Source: Prorocentrum cordatum (Eukaryota; Sar; Dinophyceae; Prorocentrales; Prorocentraceae). From it: 64,000 bases of DNA. The notes under the pieces are model-generated. The model did not search any database. It was not told the origin of the DNA and was given only the letters and a program-made list of their open reading frames with translations. The stretch spans positions 634,729 to 698,728 of the forward strand of contig CAUYUJ010020715.1 in the NCBI GenBank assembly GCA_963575745.1, given 5' to 3'. The stretch's first letter is position 1. The number at the start of each line of letters is the position of its first letter. Position numbers and translations under genes: made by a program. Shown in pieces: positions 9,230 to 18,133 of the stretch.

Positions 9230-10020
9230 TTGGATTGTCTGATTGAATTTACTGACTGACTGACTGCTCCTCCTCCTCCTCTTCCTCACTCCTCCTCCTC
9301 CTCCTCCTCCTCCTCCTCCTCCTCCTCCTCCTCAGTCCTGAGTCCTGGGTCCTCACTCCTCGCTCCTCCCTCCTCCTCCTCCTCCTCCTCCCCCTCCTCC
9401 TCCCCCCCCTCCCGATCCTGCGATCCTGGGCGCTGGATCGGATCACGCGCGTCGCCCTGGCCAAGCAAGGAGGGCGCGCACAGGCAGGATGCGCGACGAT
9501 GGGCGATGGGATGCAAGGGCCTAGGACGCGCATTTCGAAGCTTTCCGAGCGGGGCGCGGCCAGCGAAAGTGGCGCTGGATGGACCGAGGAGGCAAGGGTG
9601 CCAAGGGTACCCAGGGTAGCTCTAGAGTAGAGATCGGAACGACTGGGGAGCTCCCCCGCGGCCTCCGCCTGCGCCCCCGCCTCCGCCCCCGCCTCCGCCC
9701 CCCCTTCTCCTCCTCGTCATCATCGTCATGAGTCATGAGAATATTATTTCTCCTCCTCCTCCTCCTCCTCCTCCCCCTCCTCCTACCCCCCCTCCCCCCC
9801 CTCCTCCTCCTCCGCCCCTTCCACCCTGAGCGTCCCCCCCCCGTTCGGCCCAAGCCCAAGCCGCTCAAGCCGCGGCCGCCGCGGCCCAGGCCTGACGGCG
9901 CCCGCGCTGGAGGCAGGGCCCCCGTCGGGCCGGCGGGCGAGGAGGCTGACGAGGGCTCCTCGCCCCCCCTCCTCCTCCTCTCGCCGCCAACGTCGTCGCC
10001 CCCCCCCCTCCTCCGCTGAT
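9230..10020. other. CT/CTC microsatellite and polypyrimidine region
   Basis: CTC tracts lie at 9,270-9,335, 9,366-9,412 and 9,750-9,815, with short ACTG repeats at 9,250-9,268. No exon could be defended; the Arg/Glu-rich or Pro-rich frames follow the microsatellites. Confidence 0.7.
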
Positions 10021-10204
10021 GGAGGTTTGGACCAAACGGTTTGGAGGTTGAATGGAATTGAGGAGGATTGATACATGTTATTCCCTACCTAGGCTCTGCC
10101 TAGAGGCTAGAAGGTTTCTTACTCACCCTCTGGGCTTAATGGGCCGGGCCGTGGAAAGCGCCCCGGGCGGTTCCCCCGGCATCCGCCCCGCGGTTCCCCC
10201 AGCT

Positions 10205-10400
10205 ACGTCCCCTGAGCTTAGCGTTGCGTATCTCATCTTAGCTTAGCTTATTTTATCTTAGCTTAGTTTAGCTTCATCTTCGCTCAGGTCTATCGTAGCT
10301 TAGCTTACCTTCATATTAGCTTCGTTGGGCTTTAGCATAGCAGAACACACATCATAGTATAGCATTGCAGCATAGCGTAGCATAACATAGCGCAACACAT
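10205..10400. repeat. Pentamer arrays TTAGC and CATAG
   Basis: tagcttagctta-type repeats (10,205-10,330) grade into agcatagcgtagcata-type repeats (10,330-10,400). The same pair of pentamers returns at 12.84-13.48 kb. Confidence 0.88.
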
Positions 10401-10615
10401 CATATCATAGTTGCGGTGGGCCTTGTCGTGGGCCTCAATGTCCTCGTCCGTGGGCCGAGGGACCCCGCGCTGCGCCCAACCCCCCCCAACCACACACCCC
10501 AAAACTCCCGCCTCAAACTCCACCAAAAAAATCCCCCCTACACCCCCCACCCCACCAACACCACACCACCCCCCCCCAAACCCCCACACACAGCCACCAA
10601 CACCCCGCAAAAAAC

Positions 10616-10663
10616 AAAAAAAAAAAAACCAGCGCACAAACAAAAAATTAAAAAAAAAAAAAA

Positions 10664-10695
<32 letters not shown>
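10616..10695. repeat. A-rich tract
   Basis: About 80 bp almost entirely adenine on the plus strand after a cccaccaacacc-rich lead-in. It resembles a poly(A) retroposition scar, but no source gene is recognisable beside it. Confidence 0.8.
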
Positions 10696-10698
<3 letters not shown>

Positions 10699-10794
10699 CC
10701 GCAGTGCTCAAACTCTCGAACAAAGACACGGCTAACACTGGCGCGTTTGGGGTCTCATTTTGACCAGATCCCAACGCACTGTGTCTGGGCCCCC

Positions 10795-10960
10795 ATCGCC
10801 ACGCCTGGATTCCCTCTTCGCGACTGGATTCCGATCGCCGCGGCTGGATTCCCCGTCAGCGGCTACGGTGCCCCCCTCGCCACGGCTGGACTTCACAACG
10901 TCAGCGACCGGAGTGCCCAGCGGCCGGACTTCACGACGTCAGCGACGCCAGGCCCCGACC
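10795..10960. repeat. Minisatellite (ggctggattcc)n
   Basis: Units of about 20 bp, cgccgcggctggattcc-like, ending in cagcga-cgg-ttcacgacgtc duplicates. The same unit recurs at 12,695-12,835, again next to CATAG pentamers, so the two stretches are paralogous. Confidence 0.85.
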
Positions 10961-11142
10961 GCCCCTCGCCCCCAACGTGGCATAGCGTAGCAGAGCGTCG
11001 GGAAGCTGAGCATAGCATTCCATCGCATAGTCGCGGGGCCGAGCATAGCATGGCATTCGGTCGCACCAGGATGTAGCTGTGTCGGGGGACGGGACATGCG
11101 TAGAGTAAGCCATTTGAATCGAGAAAGGAGTTTTTCTCTCGG

Positions 11143-11338
11143 GAGCGGCCAAGAGGGGGGTGTCCAAGAGGGGGGGTGCAAATCATGACCGGCGGCACGT
11201 GCGCGGCCCAGCGGGGGGGCCAGGGACGATGAAACAAAAAAAGGCGGCGTAACATCTGGGGAAATATATATCATGGCCCCCGCCATGGTTTCCACCCCCC
11301 CCAGTCATCACCCTCCTCTTTTCCGCCCCCGATTCTTT
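11143..11338. repeat. Dispersed 200-bp repeat, copy 1
   Basis: It matches 45,675-45,869 in the same orientation: gcggccaagagg, gcaaatcatg-ccggcggcac, gtgcgcggc, catctgggga, atcatggcc-cgccatg and cccccgattctt are shared. No ORF, and no clear terminal repeats or target duplication were found. Confidence 0.85.
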
Positions 11339-11425
11339 CTCAGTGGCAGTGAAGCCAAGAACGCTTACCGGTCTCGGGCGTCCCGAGGCGAAACGAGCAG
11401 CGCGGCCGTGGCCCACAAAAAATTG

Positions 11426-11560
11426 TCGTTGGCGTAGGCGCTGGCGTCGGCGCTGAAGGTGTAGGCGATGTGCGCTGGCGCAGGCGCAGTCGGTGCCGTC
11501 GTAGGCTGGTGTAGGCGCTGGCGTAGGCTCTGTAAGTGCCGTCGTCAGCGCAGGTGCTGG
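11426..11560. repeat. Minisatellite (gtaggcgctggc)n
   Basis: A 12-bp unit with variants, lying just downstream of the stop of the minus-strand gene at 11,573. Confidence 0.85.
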
Positions 11561-11572
11561 CGCGCCTACTGC

Positions 11573-12205
11573 CTACTGCCGAGTGTCATCTGCCGCTGCC
11601 CACGAGCTGCCCAAGCTGTCACCCTCGGTCGTCTCCACCTTCAAGCTCGGGTTCAGGGCCACCGTGAAGGTCGGGCTGTTCTTGCCCTCGCCAGTGACCT
11701 TGATGTGGTCCGTAGTCGGGATGGGCGTGGGCTTCGGGACGTGCTCAAAGTCGTTCTTGTAGACGCGCATGCTCGCAATCTTGCGGTCCGACTTGACCAC
11801 CTTCAGCCTGTCCAGGATGCCCGCTTTCAGCTCCTCGCACGTCACCGTCGACGTCGCAAGGGAGCTGACCAACTCGACCCTATACCACCCCTTGAACTTC
11901 TCGTCGAGAATGTAGATGCTCAGGTAGACGCCGTCGCCGAAGTCGCCGTTGCCCGCGCCGCGCATGTCGCACGCGCTGGGGCCGTCGCCCGGCTTCATCT
12001 CGAACGAGTCCACCTGCGCGTAGACGCCCCACTTCGCCGCGTTCTGGTTGATGGCGTGCCAGTCCTCGTACGGATCTCCATCGCGGCGAACCTGGCCGTT
12101 CACGTGCAATGCGCGGTAGAGCGAGATCTTCTTGCCGCAATAGAAGCTGAACTTCTCCTCGAGCTCGTCCTTCAGCATCTGCGCGGTGGGGAAGAGCGGC
12201 CACTC
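11573..12205 (-). CDS. Unknown protein, exon 2 (C-terminal part)
   Basis: The reading frame runs from EWPLFPTAQMLKDELEEKF to a stop at 11,573 (final residues SSWAAADDTRQ). Spliced with the exon at 12,373-12,516 it gives a protein of about 258 residues with ordinary, varied composition. Visible stretches include FYCGKKISLYRALHV, GDFGDGVYLSIYILD and a C-terminal KVTGEGKNSPTFTVAL. No catalytic motif, signal peptide or membrane segment was recognised. The intron between the two exons is a mobile element (12,206-12,372). The gene is isolated, with repeats on both sides. Confidence 0.8.
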   Translation of the reverse strand, partial: EWPLFPTAQMLKDELEEKFSFYCGKKISLYRALHVNGQVRRDGDPYEDWHAINQNAAKWGVYAQVDSFEMKPGDGPSACDMRGAGNGDFGDGVYLSIYILDEKFKGWYRVELVSSLATSTVTCEELKAGILDRLKVVKSDRKIASMRVYKNDFEHVPKPTPIPTTDHIKVTGEGKNSPTFTVALNPSLKVETTEGDSLGSSWAAADDTRQ

Positions 12206-12372
12206 CTTTAGAGGGAAGAGAACTATGCACATGCACCGATTCTGGCCAGGCCCATCCTGAGCCCAGGATCGGTGCATAGGCCCTCCTACCTCGGCCAGGA
12301 CGGCATATGCACCGATCCTGGGTCAAGGATGGGCCTTGCCAGGTGCATGTGCATAGTTCTCTTCGCCCGATC
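12206..12372 (-). mobile_element. Introner: family B TIR element acting as an intron (copy 2)
   Basis: In minus orientation exon 1 ends gcgcAAAG and the intron begins GATCGGGCGAAGAG; it ends ctctAAAG before GAGTGG. AAAGGA is a perfect 6-bp direct repeat at both edges (12,371-12,376 and 12,204-12,209). Removing element plus one repeat gives GCAAAGGAGTGG, a phase-0 join (VGAK-EWPLF). Ends are inverted repeats with TATGCACATGCACC, shared with the copy at 8,260-8,427. The donor is GA and the acceptor AG; dinoflagellates are known to use GA and GC donors. Confidence 0.9.
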
Positions 12373-12516
12373 CTTTGCGCCCACTGGCGGCTCGACCGAG
12401 AGCCACTGCCCCCCCTCGACGTCCTTCAGGAAGCACTCCACCTTCATCCTGGCCACACCGTTCGCGATGTTGAAGCCGAACGTGTGCTCGGTCGCCCGCA
12501 TCACGTGTTCTGCCAT
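12373..12516 (-). CDS. Unknown protein, exon 1 (N-terminal part)
   Basis: It starts MAEHVMRATEHTFGFNIANG and continues to EPPVGAK at the intron edge. The Met at 12,516 is the first in this frame after a GC-rich leader; no upstream exon could be identified. Together with the 11,573-12,205 exon it makes the complete visible gene. The function is not recognised. Confidence 0.7.
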
Positions 12517-12694
12517 CGCCGATGCGCGCGGTGCTGGTTCACAGCGGTGCGGCTGGTTGCGCTGGTGATGCGCGCGGTCGCGCGCGAACCTGCAGTGCTG
12601 CTGGTCGCGCGAAAAGCTTGGGCCAGAACAGATGCAGGAGGACGGTGGGCGGGGACTTCACTGAGCTCTGCATTATCGGAGAACGCAATCGCAG

Positions 12695-13482
12695 CACGGG
12701 ACTGGACTCCCATCGCCCCATCGCCGCGGCTGGAGTCCTCAACGGCTGGATTCTCATCGTCACGGCTATCCTCGCCGCGGCTGGATCCCTCCACGGCTGG
12801 ATTCTCCTCGCCACGGCTGGATTCCGCCGCTAGCGCTGCGTAGCATAGCCTTGCATAGCGCAGCACAGCACAGCGCAGCATGCATAGCCTATAGAATAGC
12901 ATAGCACAGCACAGCATAGTAGCATAGCAGCAAAGCAAAGGCAACGGCAAAACAACAGCAGCGACAGCAAAACAAAGCAGCAAAGCACAAGCAACGCAAA
13001 GCAAAGCAAAGCAACAGCAAAAGCAAAAGCAAAGGAAAGACATAGCAAAAACAATGTGCGACAGATGCCGAGCTAGCCTCCGATGGCCAGCCCGGAGCCC
13101 CCGCAAGCAGCGCGCACGGCGCCCCCTGGGTTCGCCCATCTTAGCTAAGCTAAGCTAAGCTTAGCTTAGCTTTTCCTTAACTCATCTTAGCTTAGTTTAG
13201 CTCAGCTTAGCCAAGCCTAGCTCAGCGTAGCTTAGCGTAACCTAGCTTAGTTTAGCTAAGCTGAGCGCAGCATAGCGCAGCGCAGCATTAGCACAGCATA
13301 GCGTAATATATCATAGCACAGCATAGCAGAGCAGAGCATAGATCATGACATAGCATAGCGCAGCATAGCATAGGATATCATATCATAGAACAGCAATGCT
13401 TAGCATAGCACAGCGCAGCATAGCATAGCACAGCACAACATAGCATAACATAGCGCAGCCTAACATAGCACAGCCTAGCATA
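12695..13482. repeat. Minisatellite followed by CATAG, GCAAA and TTAGC pentamer arrays
   Basis: 12,695-12,835: ggctggattcc units. 12,841-12,930: agcatagcacagc. 12,931-13,050: agcaaagcaa. 13,140-13,260: ttagctaagc. 13,261-13,482: catagcacagcg. The Cys/Leu-rich minus frames across it are artefacts of the 5-bp period. Confidence 0.9.
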
Positions 13483-13620
13483 GATGCTTGTAGGTGTAGG
13501 TGTAGATGTGGATGTGGGTGTCGATGTAGGTGTAGCTGTAGGTGTAGATGCAGAGGCAGATGTGAGTCTCGCATGCAGGTGTAGATGTAAATGAAGCTGT
13601 CGGTGTAGATGTAGATGTTG
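13483..13620. repeat. Hexamer array (GTAGGT/GTAGAT)n
   Basis: gtaggtgtagatgtgg-type hexamers over about 130 bp. Confidence 0.88.
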
Positions 13621-14390
13621 CTTTCCTAAATGCTCCAACTCCTGGGCAGGGTCGCACAGGGGTAATGACGGAGGAGGGATCGTCGAATGATAAAAAGGAA
13701 GAAGGAGGAGGAGAAGGAGGAGAAGGAGGAGGGGGAGGGGCATGAAAAAGGAGAAGGGAGAGGGTGAGGAGGAGGAACCACGGAGGCCCCGACAGAGGAC
13801 CACCCCGAAGAGGAGGAGGAGGTGAGGGGGGAGGCCTGAGGGAGGACATCATCCACTCGAACATTCGGGCTTCTCCTCGACTCCTCCCCCCTCGTGGAGG
13901 GGGGCCCCAGGCAGGGGCAGCCGATCTTATTCGCTCTCCAGACTCTCTTCGCTCGTCGTCTGTCCTGCACCGTGGCCATGGCACCAGCCCACATGTGCAC
14001 GCACGTGCAGAGCAGACAGCAGTCGCGGAACCTCCTCGGTCCTCCTATCTATTACTAAACTGAACTACGGTGATATACATTATCAGCTAAAGCTGACCAC
14101 TGACAGGCAGGTGAGAAAAGTGACAAAAAAAAAAGCCGATCCGAATCGCGCGAGCTGCTGCGTTGCCACAGCCCAGCCTCGAGCCAGGGTGAGGGTGACG
14201 GCGCGGTCTAGGCCGTCTCCTAGCTTCCATGGGTTCCAAATTGTGCCAGGGCCACGGCCCAGTGGCACTACGCTAGGCCTAGGGCGGCCCGCGCGCCCAG
14301 TGACCGAGGGCCGCCCCTTCCGGCGGGCAGCGGTGCGAGGGCGCGAATAAAGCCGCGGAGCGGCAGGTGCTGCCGCAGCAGAGGCAACAG
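13621..14390. other. No recognisable gene
   Basis: It contains a GGA/GAA-rich stretch (13,690-13,850), then mixed sequence. Short open frames exist on both strands without domains or repeats that would support an exon. Confidence 0.5.
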
Positions 14391-14399
14391 AGGTCGCCG

Positions 14400-14400
14400 T

Positions 14401-14431
<31 letters not shown>

Positions 14432-14700
14432 GGTCGTCGTGGTCGTCGCAGTCGTTGACGAACGAACAACACACACACGCCCAACCCATAGGGAGGTCGT
14501 AGGGAGGAGGACTGGTTATGGGCATGGGTGCGGATTGTCGGACCCTGGGGAACGCTCCCGTTCGAGCGGGGCCCCTCATCCGACAACACGCGCCCATAGC
14601 CCTCTCCGATCCACCTATGGGCATGGGTGTGTGTGTTGTTGGTTCGTCAGTCGTCGTCGTGGTCGTCGTCGTGGTCGTCGTCGTCGTCGTGGTCGTCCTA
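14400..14700. repeat. Foldback element with TCG tracts
   Basis: Imperfect inverted arms at about 14,443-14,490 and 14,609-14,660 share gacgaac-aacaacacacac and cccatagg-type ends. A second, inner inverted pair (tatgggcatgggtgcggattg against caacacgcgcccata) lies between. TCG/GTC microsatellites lie outside both arms (14,400-14,445; 14,648-14,695). Confidence 0.8.
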
Positions 14701-14723
14701 GGCTCAGGCTAAGCTAAGGAGTC

Positions 14724-15356
14724 CTAGGCCGGCGCCGCGGCGGCGGCTGCCTGCTGCTTGCCACCGCCCTTGCGCCGCTTCGGCTCGGGGCCGCCCGCCG
14801 GCCTCTCAGCCGACTTTGCGAGGCAGTCCTGGGCCAGGACCGCGTTGATGCTGGCCGTCGCACACGAGTGGGGGGCCATGTGCTTCGCCGGCAGGACGGA
14901 CTGAAGGCTTCGCAGCGTCTTGGCCATGGACTCGGTATCCTGCGAGCCGAGCAGCGACTGCATGCACGTCATCGATCCCGAGAGCATGCCGGCACCCACG
15001 AACGTCGGGTCGGAGTCCCACGCCATTCCAGCCTCGAGGGCGTCGTTGGCCATCTGGAACAGCGGCGCGCACTTGTCGACGAACCAGCGGAAGTCGTGGC
15101 ACATCGTCTTCGCAGTGGGCACCTGGATCGCCGCTGCCAGCGCCGCACGGTGCCCGCCAGTTGGCAGCGAGCTCCCCTGAGAGCTGAGGGACTCCAGGTA
15201 ATCGACCAGCGAGATGTTGAACCCCTGCACCACGATCTTATCGGAGAGGGCTTTGAAGTGCAACTTCACGGTCTTGAAAAGGTCCTGCATGCGCCCCAGC
15301 AGCATCGCCTTCGAGCCGTCGACCGCCGCGTTGCAGGCGTAGTCCAAGCTCTGCAC
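14724..15356 (-). CDS. Unknown protein (gene B), last exon
   Basis: An acceptor CCCAG precedes VQSLDYACNAAVDGSKAMLL; the frame stays open for 210 codons to a TAG at 14,726-14,724. Composition is normal: alternating helical stretches (MQDLFKTVKLHFKALSDKIV, DKCAPLFQMANDALEAGMAW) and a basic tail GGPEPKRRKGGGKQQAAAA, possibly a nuclear targeting signal. No family is recognised. It is preceded by a polypyrimidine/CTC intron. Confidence 0.75.
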   Translation of the reverse strand: MQSLDYACNAAVDGSKAMLLGRMQDLFKTVKLHFKALSDKIVVQGFNISLVDYLESLSSQGSSLPTGGHRAALAAAIQVPTAKTMCHDFRWFVDKCAPLFQMANDALEAGMAWDSDPTFVGAGMLSGSMTCMQSLLGSQDTESMAKTLRSLQSVLPAKHMAPHSCATASINAVLAQDCLAKSAERPAGGPEPKRRKGGGKQQAAAAAAPA

Positions 15357-15700
15357 CTGGGATGTGCGGCAACAAACAAAATCCTCCCCCCTCCTTTTCC
15401 TCGCTTCTCTTCTCCTCCCCCCTCCTTCCTCCTCCTCCCCCTCCTCCTCCTCCTCCCCCTCACCCCCGTCCTCCTGCGATCTGTGGCTCTGGGACAGGCC
15501 AGCCTCCTCCTCCTCCTCCTCCTCCTCGTCGTCGTCCCCCTCCTCCTCCTCCTTCCCCCCCTCCTCCTCCTCCTCGTCCTCCTCCTCCTCATCCTCCTCC
15601 TCCCTCCTCCTCCTCCTCCTATCCTCCTTCCTCCTCTACCTTCTCCCCCTCCTCCTCCCCTCCCCCCCCTCCCCCTCCCCCTCCCCCTCCCTCCTGGGCC
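15357..15700 (-). other. Polypyrimidine (CTC) intron of gene B
   Basis: Almost entirely C and T on the plus strand, so purine-rich in the sense of the gene. It lies between two open exons and ends with a CAG acceptor at the 15,356 exon. The donor is not certain: candidates are AG/GA near 15,695 or G/GC near 15,720. Confidence 0.6.
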
Positions 15701-16309
15701 AGTGGCGCGGCTTCGGCAGCCCCAGATTTTCTCAATCCGGGCGGCCTTCCCCGATGTCGGTTTCTTGGGCCCCTTGCGCCCTGAGCCCGGCCCATGCCCC
15801 TGGAATGCCCGGAACTCCAGCCCCCTTGGACCCCAAGAGGCCTGGCCACAACCAATTGCGCCATTGGTCACCGTCTTCGTCCACTCGTCCACGAACTGGG
15901 AGAGGACTGACAACTGGCCGGACTGCAAGTCGGACATCAAGGTGATTGCCCGCGACGCGATGGCAACGAAAGAGTCCCTGCTCTCAACCAGCTCCTCGGG
16001 GGTCGCCGATGCACCGACGATCTTGCATGCGCCGGCGGACGTGTCAGGGATCGCCTCAACAGCAACGCGGGCGACGCGCAAGACTTTCGCGAAGGCAAGC
16101 ACGTGCACAGACATCATCATGGCATCCGCCGTGTAGCCGGGGCCCACCTGTCCACCAACGCGGCTGCCATTGCCAATCACAGCATTGACGCGGTCGAGCT
16201 CCTCCTCCACCGCGTCGCCGCGGTCGTCGTCGGCGTCGCCGAGCCCGAACAACTGAGCGCTGAGTTCCTCAACCTCCTCCGCCGCTGCCGCCTCCCCATC
16301 CTTTCGGGA
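15701..16309 (-). CDS. Unknown protein (gene B), middle exon
   Basis: It begins SRKDGEAAAAEEVEELSAQL after the introner and continues through VNAVIGNGSRVGGQVGPGYT and ESRDSFVAIASRAITLMSDL to a GRKGPKKPTSGKAARIEK basic end. Mostly helical with an acidic N-terminal part. The upstream join to EGMSQ at 16,501 is in frame when the 16,310-16,500 element is removed. Function unknown. Confidence 0.7.
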
Positions 16310-16500
16310 CTCGGGTCGGGCAGCGGCAAAAGGGGGGGATAGCAATCTGCCCACGGAACTGATTTTCCCGGCACCTCACGGCGCCGGAGGCGGCCATGCA
16401 TCGAGGAATGGGCCCCTCGGCGAGGCCGAAACCAGTTGCATGCAGCAGATTTCGCAACCCCTTTTCCCCTTTCCCAATCCCTCCCTTTCGCCCGCCGATC
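16310..16500 (-). mobile_element. Introner: family A element acting as an intron (copy 2)
   Basis: In minus orientation the upstream exon ends CATGTCCCAG, the intron begins GATCGGCGGGCGAAAGG and ends CTGCCCGACCCGAG, and the next exon begins TCCCGAAAGG. The join is phase 0 (GMSQ-SRKDGE). Terminal TCGGCGGGCGAAAGG and TGCCCGACCCGA are inverted. The core (gaaaccagttgcatgcagca; gaggaatgggcccc) is shared with copies at 7.8 and 18.0 kb. The donor is GA, as in the 12.2-kb intron. A target duplication is not clean here (GTCCC on both sides, offset). Confidence 0.82.
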
Positions 16501-16640
16501 CTGGGACATGCCTTCGATGACCGGGGAAACGTGAGACTCGGGCAAGGGGGGCTCGGGTTGGCCTGACGGGGGCACGAGGCCCAACCTGAAATTTGACGCG
16601 GGCCCCCGGGCCCCCGTTGCAAACATCCTGCGGGAACTGG
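16501..16640 (-). CDS. Unknown protein (gene B), upstream exon fragment
   Basis: The frame reads NFRLGLVPPSGQPEPPLPES, then HVSPVIEGMSQ, into the introner junction. The upstream edge is not resolved: AG candidates lie near 16,590 and 16,625, and a perfect GTAAG donor lies at about 16,697 in the preceding frame. Confidence 0.45.
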
Positions 16641-16699
16641 ACCGTCAAAATCCAGGGCGCAATCGTCGAACAAAAATCGGCAAACCCGAGTTCCAGCTT

Positions 16700-17923
16700 A
16701 CTCGAGTCTCACGCTTCCCCGAGATGAGAGTGAGATCCTCGCTTCGCTCCTCGGCCTTCTCGGGGGTGCTCGCCCCGGCTGCCGCGGTCGCCGCCGCCGC
16801 GTCCTCGGACTGGGCAGGGGGGGGTTGCCGTCGTCCTCATCCTCCTCCTCATCCTCCTCCTCATACTCCTCTGCCTCCTCTCTTCCCTCATCGTCCTCAT
16901 CATCATCCTCCTCGTCCTGCTGCAGCCATGCTGCGTGGGGCGGGGCGGGAACTGTGCGCCCATGGGACTGGGGGAGCAGGCATATGCCGAGCTGTGCGGA
17001 TAGCCCTGCCCCCCTCGATTGGCTGTAAGAAAGGAGAGGTTCGGCTGGCTAAGGGGTGGGTCAGTCAGAACCGTACCCCCCCCCTCAACCCCCGAACCCG
17101 GGTCCCCCAGTCAATGTCCCCAATGGCGCGGCCACGACCTGGCCACTGCCGTCGGCTCTCAATATGGCGCGGCCTCATCGCCCCACCGCGAGTATCTCAG
17201 TCGCGGCGGGGGCTTGAGGCGCGCATGTTATCAGGGCGACGATGGATCAGGAGAAAGAAGAAAGATGCCAGGAGGGAACAAGAATGTGCACCGAGTGGGC
17301 ATTACTACAGTATTACTCGAGTCCCACGCTTCCCCGAGATGAGAGTGAGATCCTCGGAAGAAGAGGGGCGAGGAGGAGGAGACGCGGGATGAGGAGGAGG
17401 AGGAGGAGGAGATCCTCGCTTCGCTCCTCGGCCTCCTCGGGGGTGCTCGCCCCGGCTGCCGCGGTCGCCGCCGCCGCGTCCTCGGACTGGGCAGGGGGGG
17501 GGGGGTGCCGTCGTCCTCATCCTCCTCCTCATCCTCCTCCTCTTACTCCTCCGCCTCCTCTCATCCCTCATCGTCCTCATCATCCTCCCCCTCGCCCTGC
17601 TGCAGCCATGCTGCGTGGGGCGGGGTGGGGAACTGTGCGCCCATGGGACTGGGGGAGCAGGCATATGCCGAGCGGCGCGGATAGCCCTGCCCCCCTCGAT
17701 TGGCTGTAAGAAAGGAGAGGTTCGGCTGGCTAAGGGGGGGGCCAGTCAGAACCGTACCCTCCCCTCAACCCCCGAACCCGGGTCCCCCAGTCAATATCCC
17801 CAATGGCGCGGCCACGACCTGGCCACTGCCGTCGGCTCTCAATATGGCGCGGCCTCATCGCCCCACCGCGAGTATCTCAGTCGCGGCGGGGGCTTGAGTC
17901 GCGGCGGGGGCTTGAGGCCCGCT
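16700..17923 (-). repeat. Roughly 680-bp tandem duplication in gene B or its upstream region
   Basis: cttcgctcctcgg occurs at 16,741 and 17,419, and gcgcggcctcatcgcc at 17,166 and 17,846 (680-bp period). Each copy holds a minus-strand frame AQSEDAAAATAAAGASTPE with EEAEERSEDL or EKAEERSEDL, a CTC intron-like tract, and cagtcgcggcgggggcttgag. The second copy has a 64-bp GGA-rich insert near 17,350-17,415. It is probably an exon-intron duplication. Confidence 0.8.
17855..17923 (-). CDS. Unknown protein (gene C), last short exon
   Basis: After removal of the element at 17,929-18,133 plus one GAGGC, the frame of the upstream Ala-rich exon continues GGGGSGPQAPAATQAPAATE, then ILAVGR, and stops at TGA (17,857-17,855). 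QAPAAT is repeated because of an 18-bp DNA duplication. Confidence 0.6.
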   Translation of the reverse strand, partial: SGPQAPAATQAPAATEILAVGR

Positions 17924-17928
17924 GCCTC

Positions 17929-18133
17929 TCGGGCCGGGTGAAAGGGGGGGATAGCAAAGGGGGGGATGAAAGTCAGCTCACGTAGCTGATTTTCCCGGCG
18001 CCTCTCGGCGCCAGGAGGCGCCCGTGCATCGCTGCATCGAGGAATGGGCCCGGCGGCGGGGCCGAAACCAGCTGCGCGCAGCAGATTTCGCACCCCCCCC
18101 CTTTCCATATCATCCCATTTTCGTTCAGCCCGA
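17929..18133. mobile_element. Introner: family A element (copy 3)
   Basis: A 205-bp element with inverted ends TCGGGC...GCCCGA and a perfect 5-bp flanking duplication GAGGC (17,924-17,928 and 18,134-18,138). The core is shared with copies 1 and 2. In the gene's (minus) sense the donor reads GGAG/GCTCGG, a GC donor, and the acceptor CGAGAG/GCAGC. The join keeps the glycine-rich frame open to a stop 69 bp later. Confidence 0.85.

Noticed and set aside
12830-13139. Cys/Leu-rich minus frame resembling a membrane protein
   Set aside because: It is a read-through of CATAG and GCAAA pentamer arrays.
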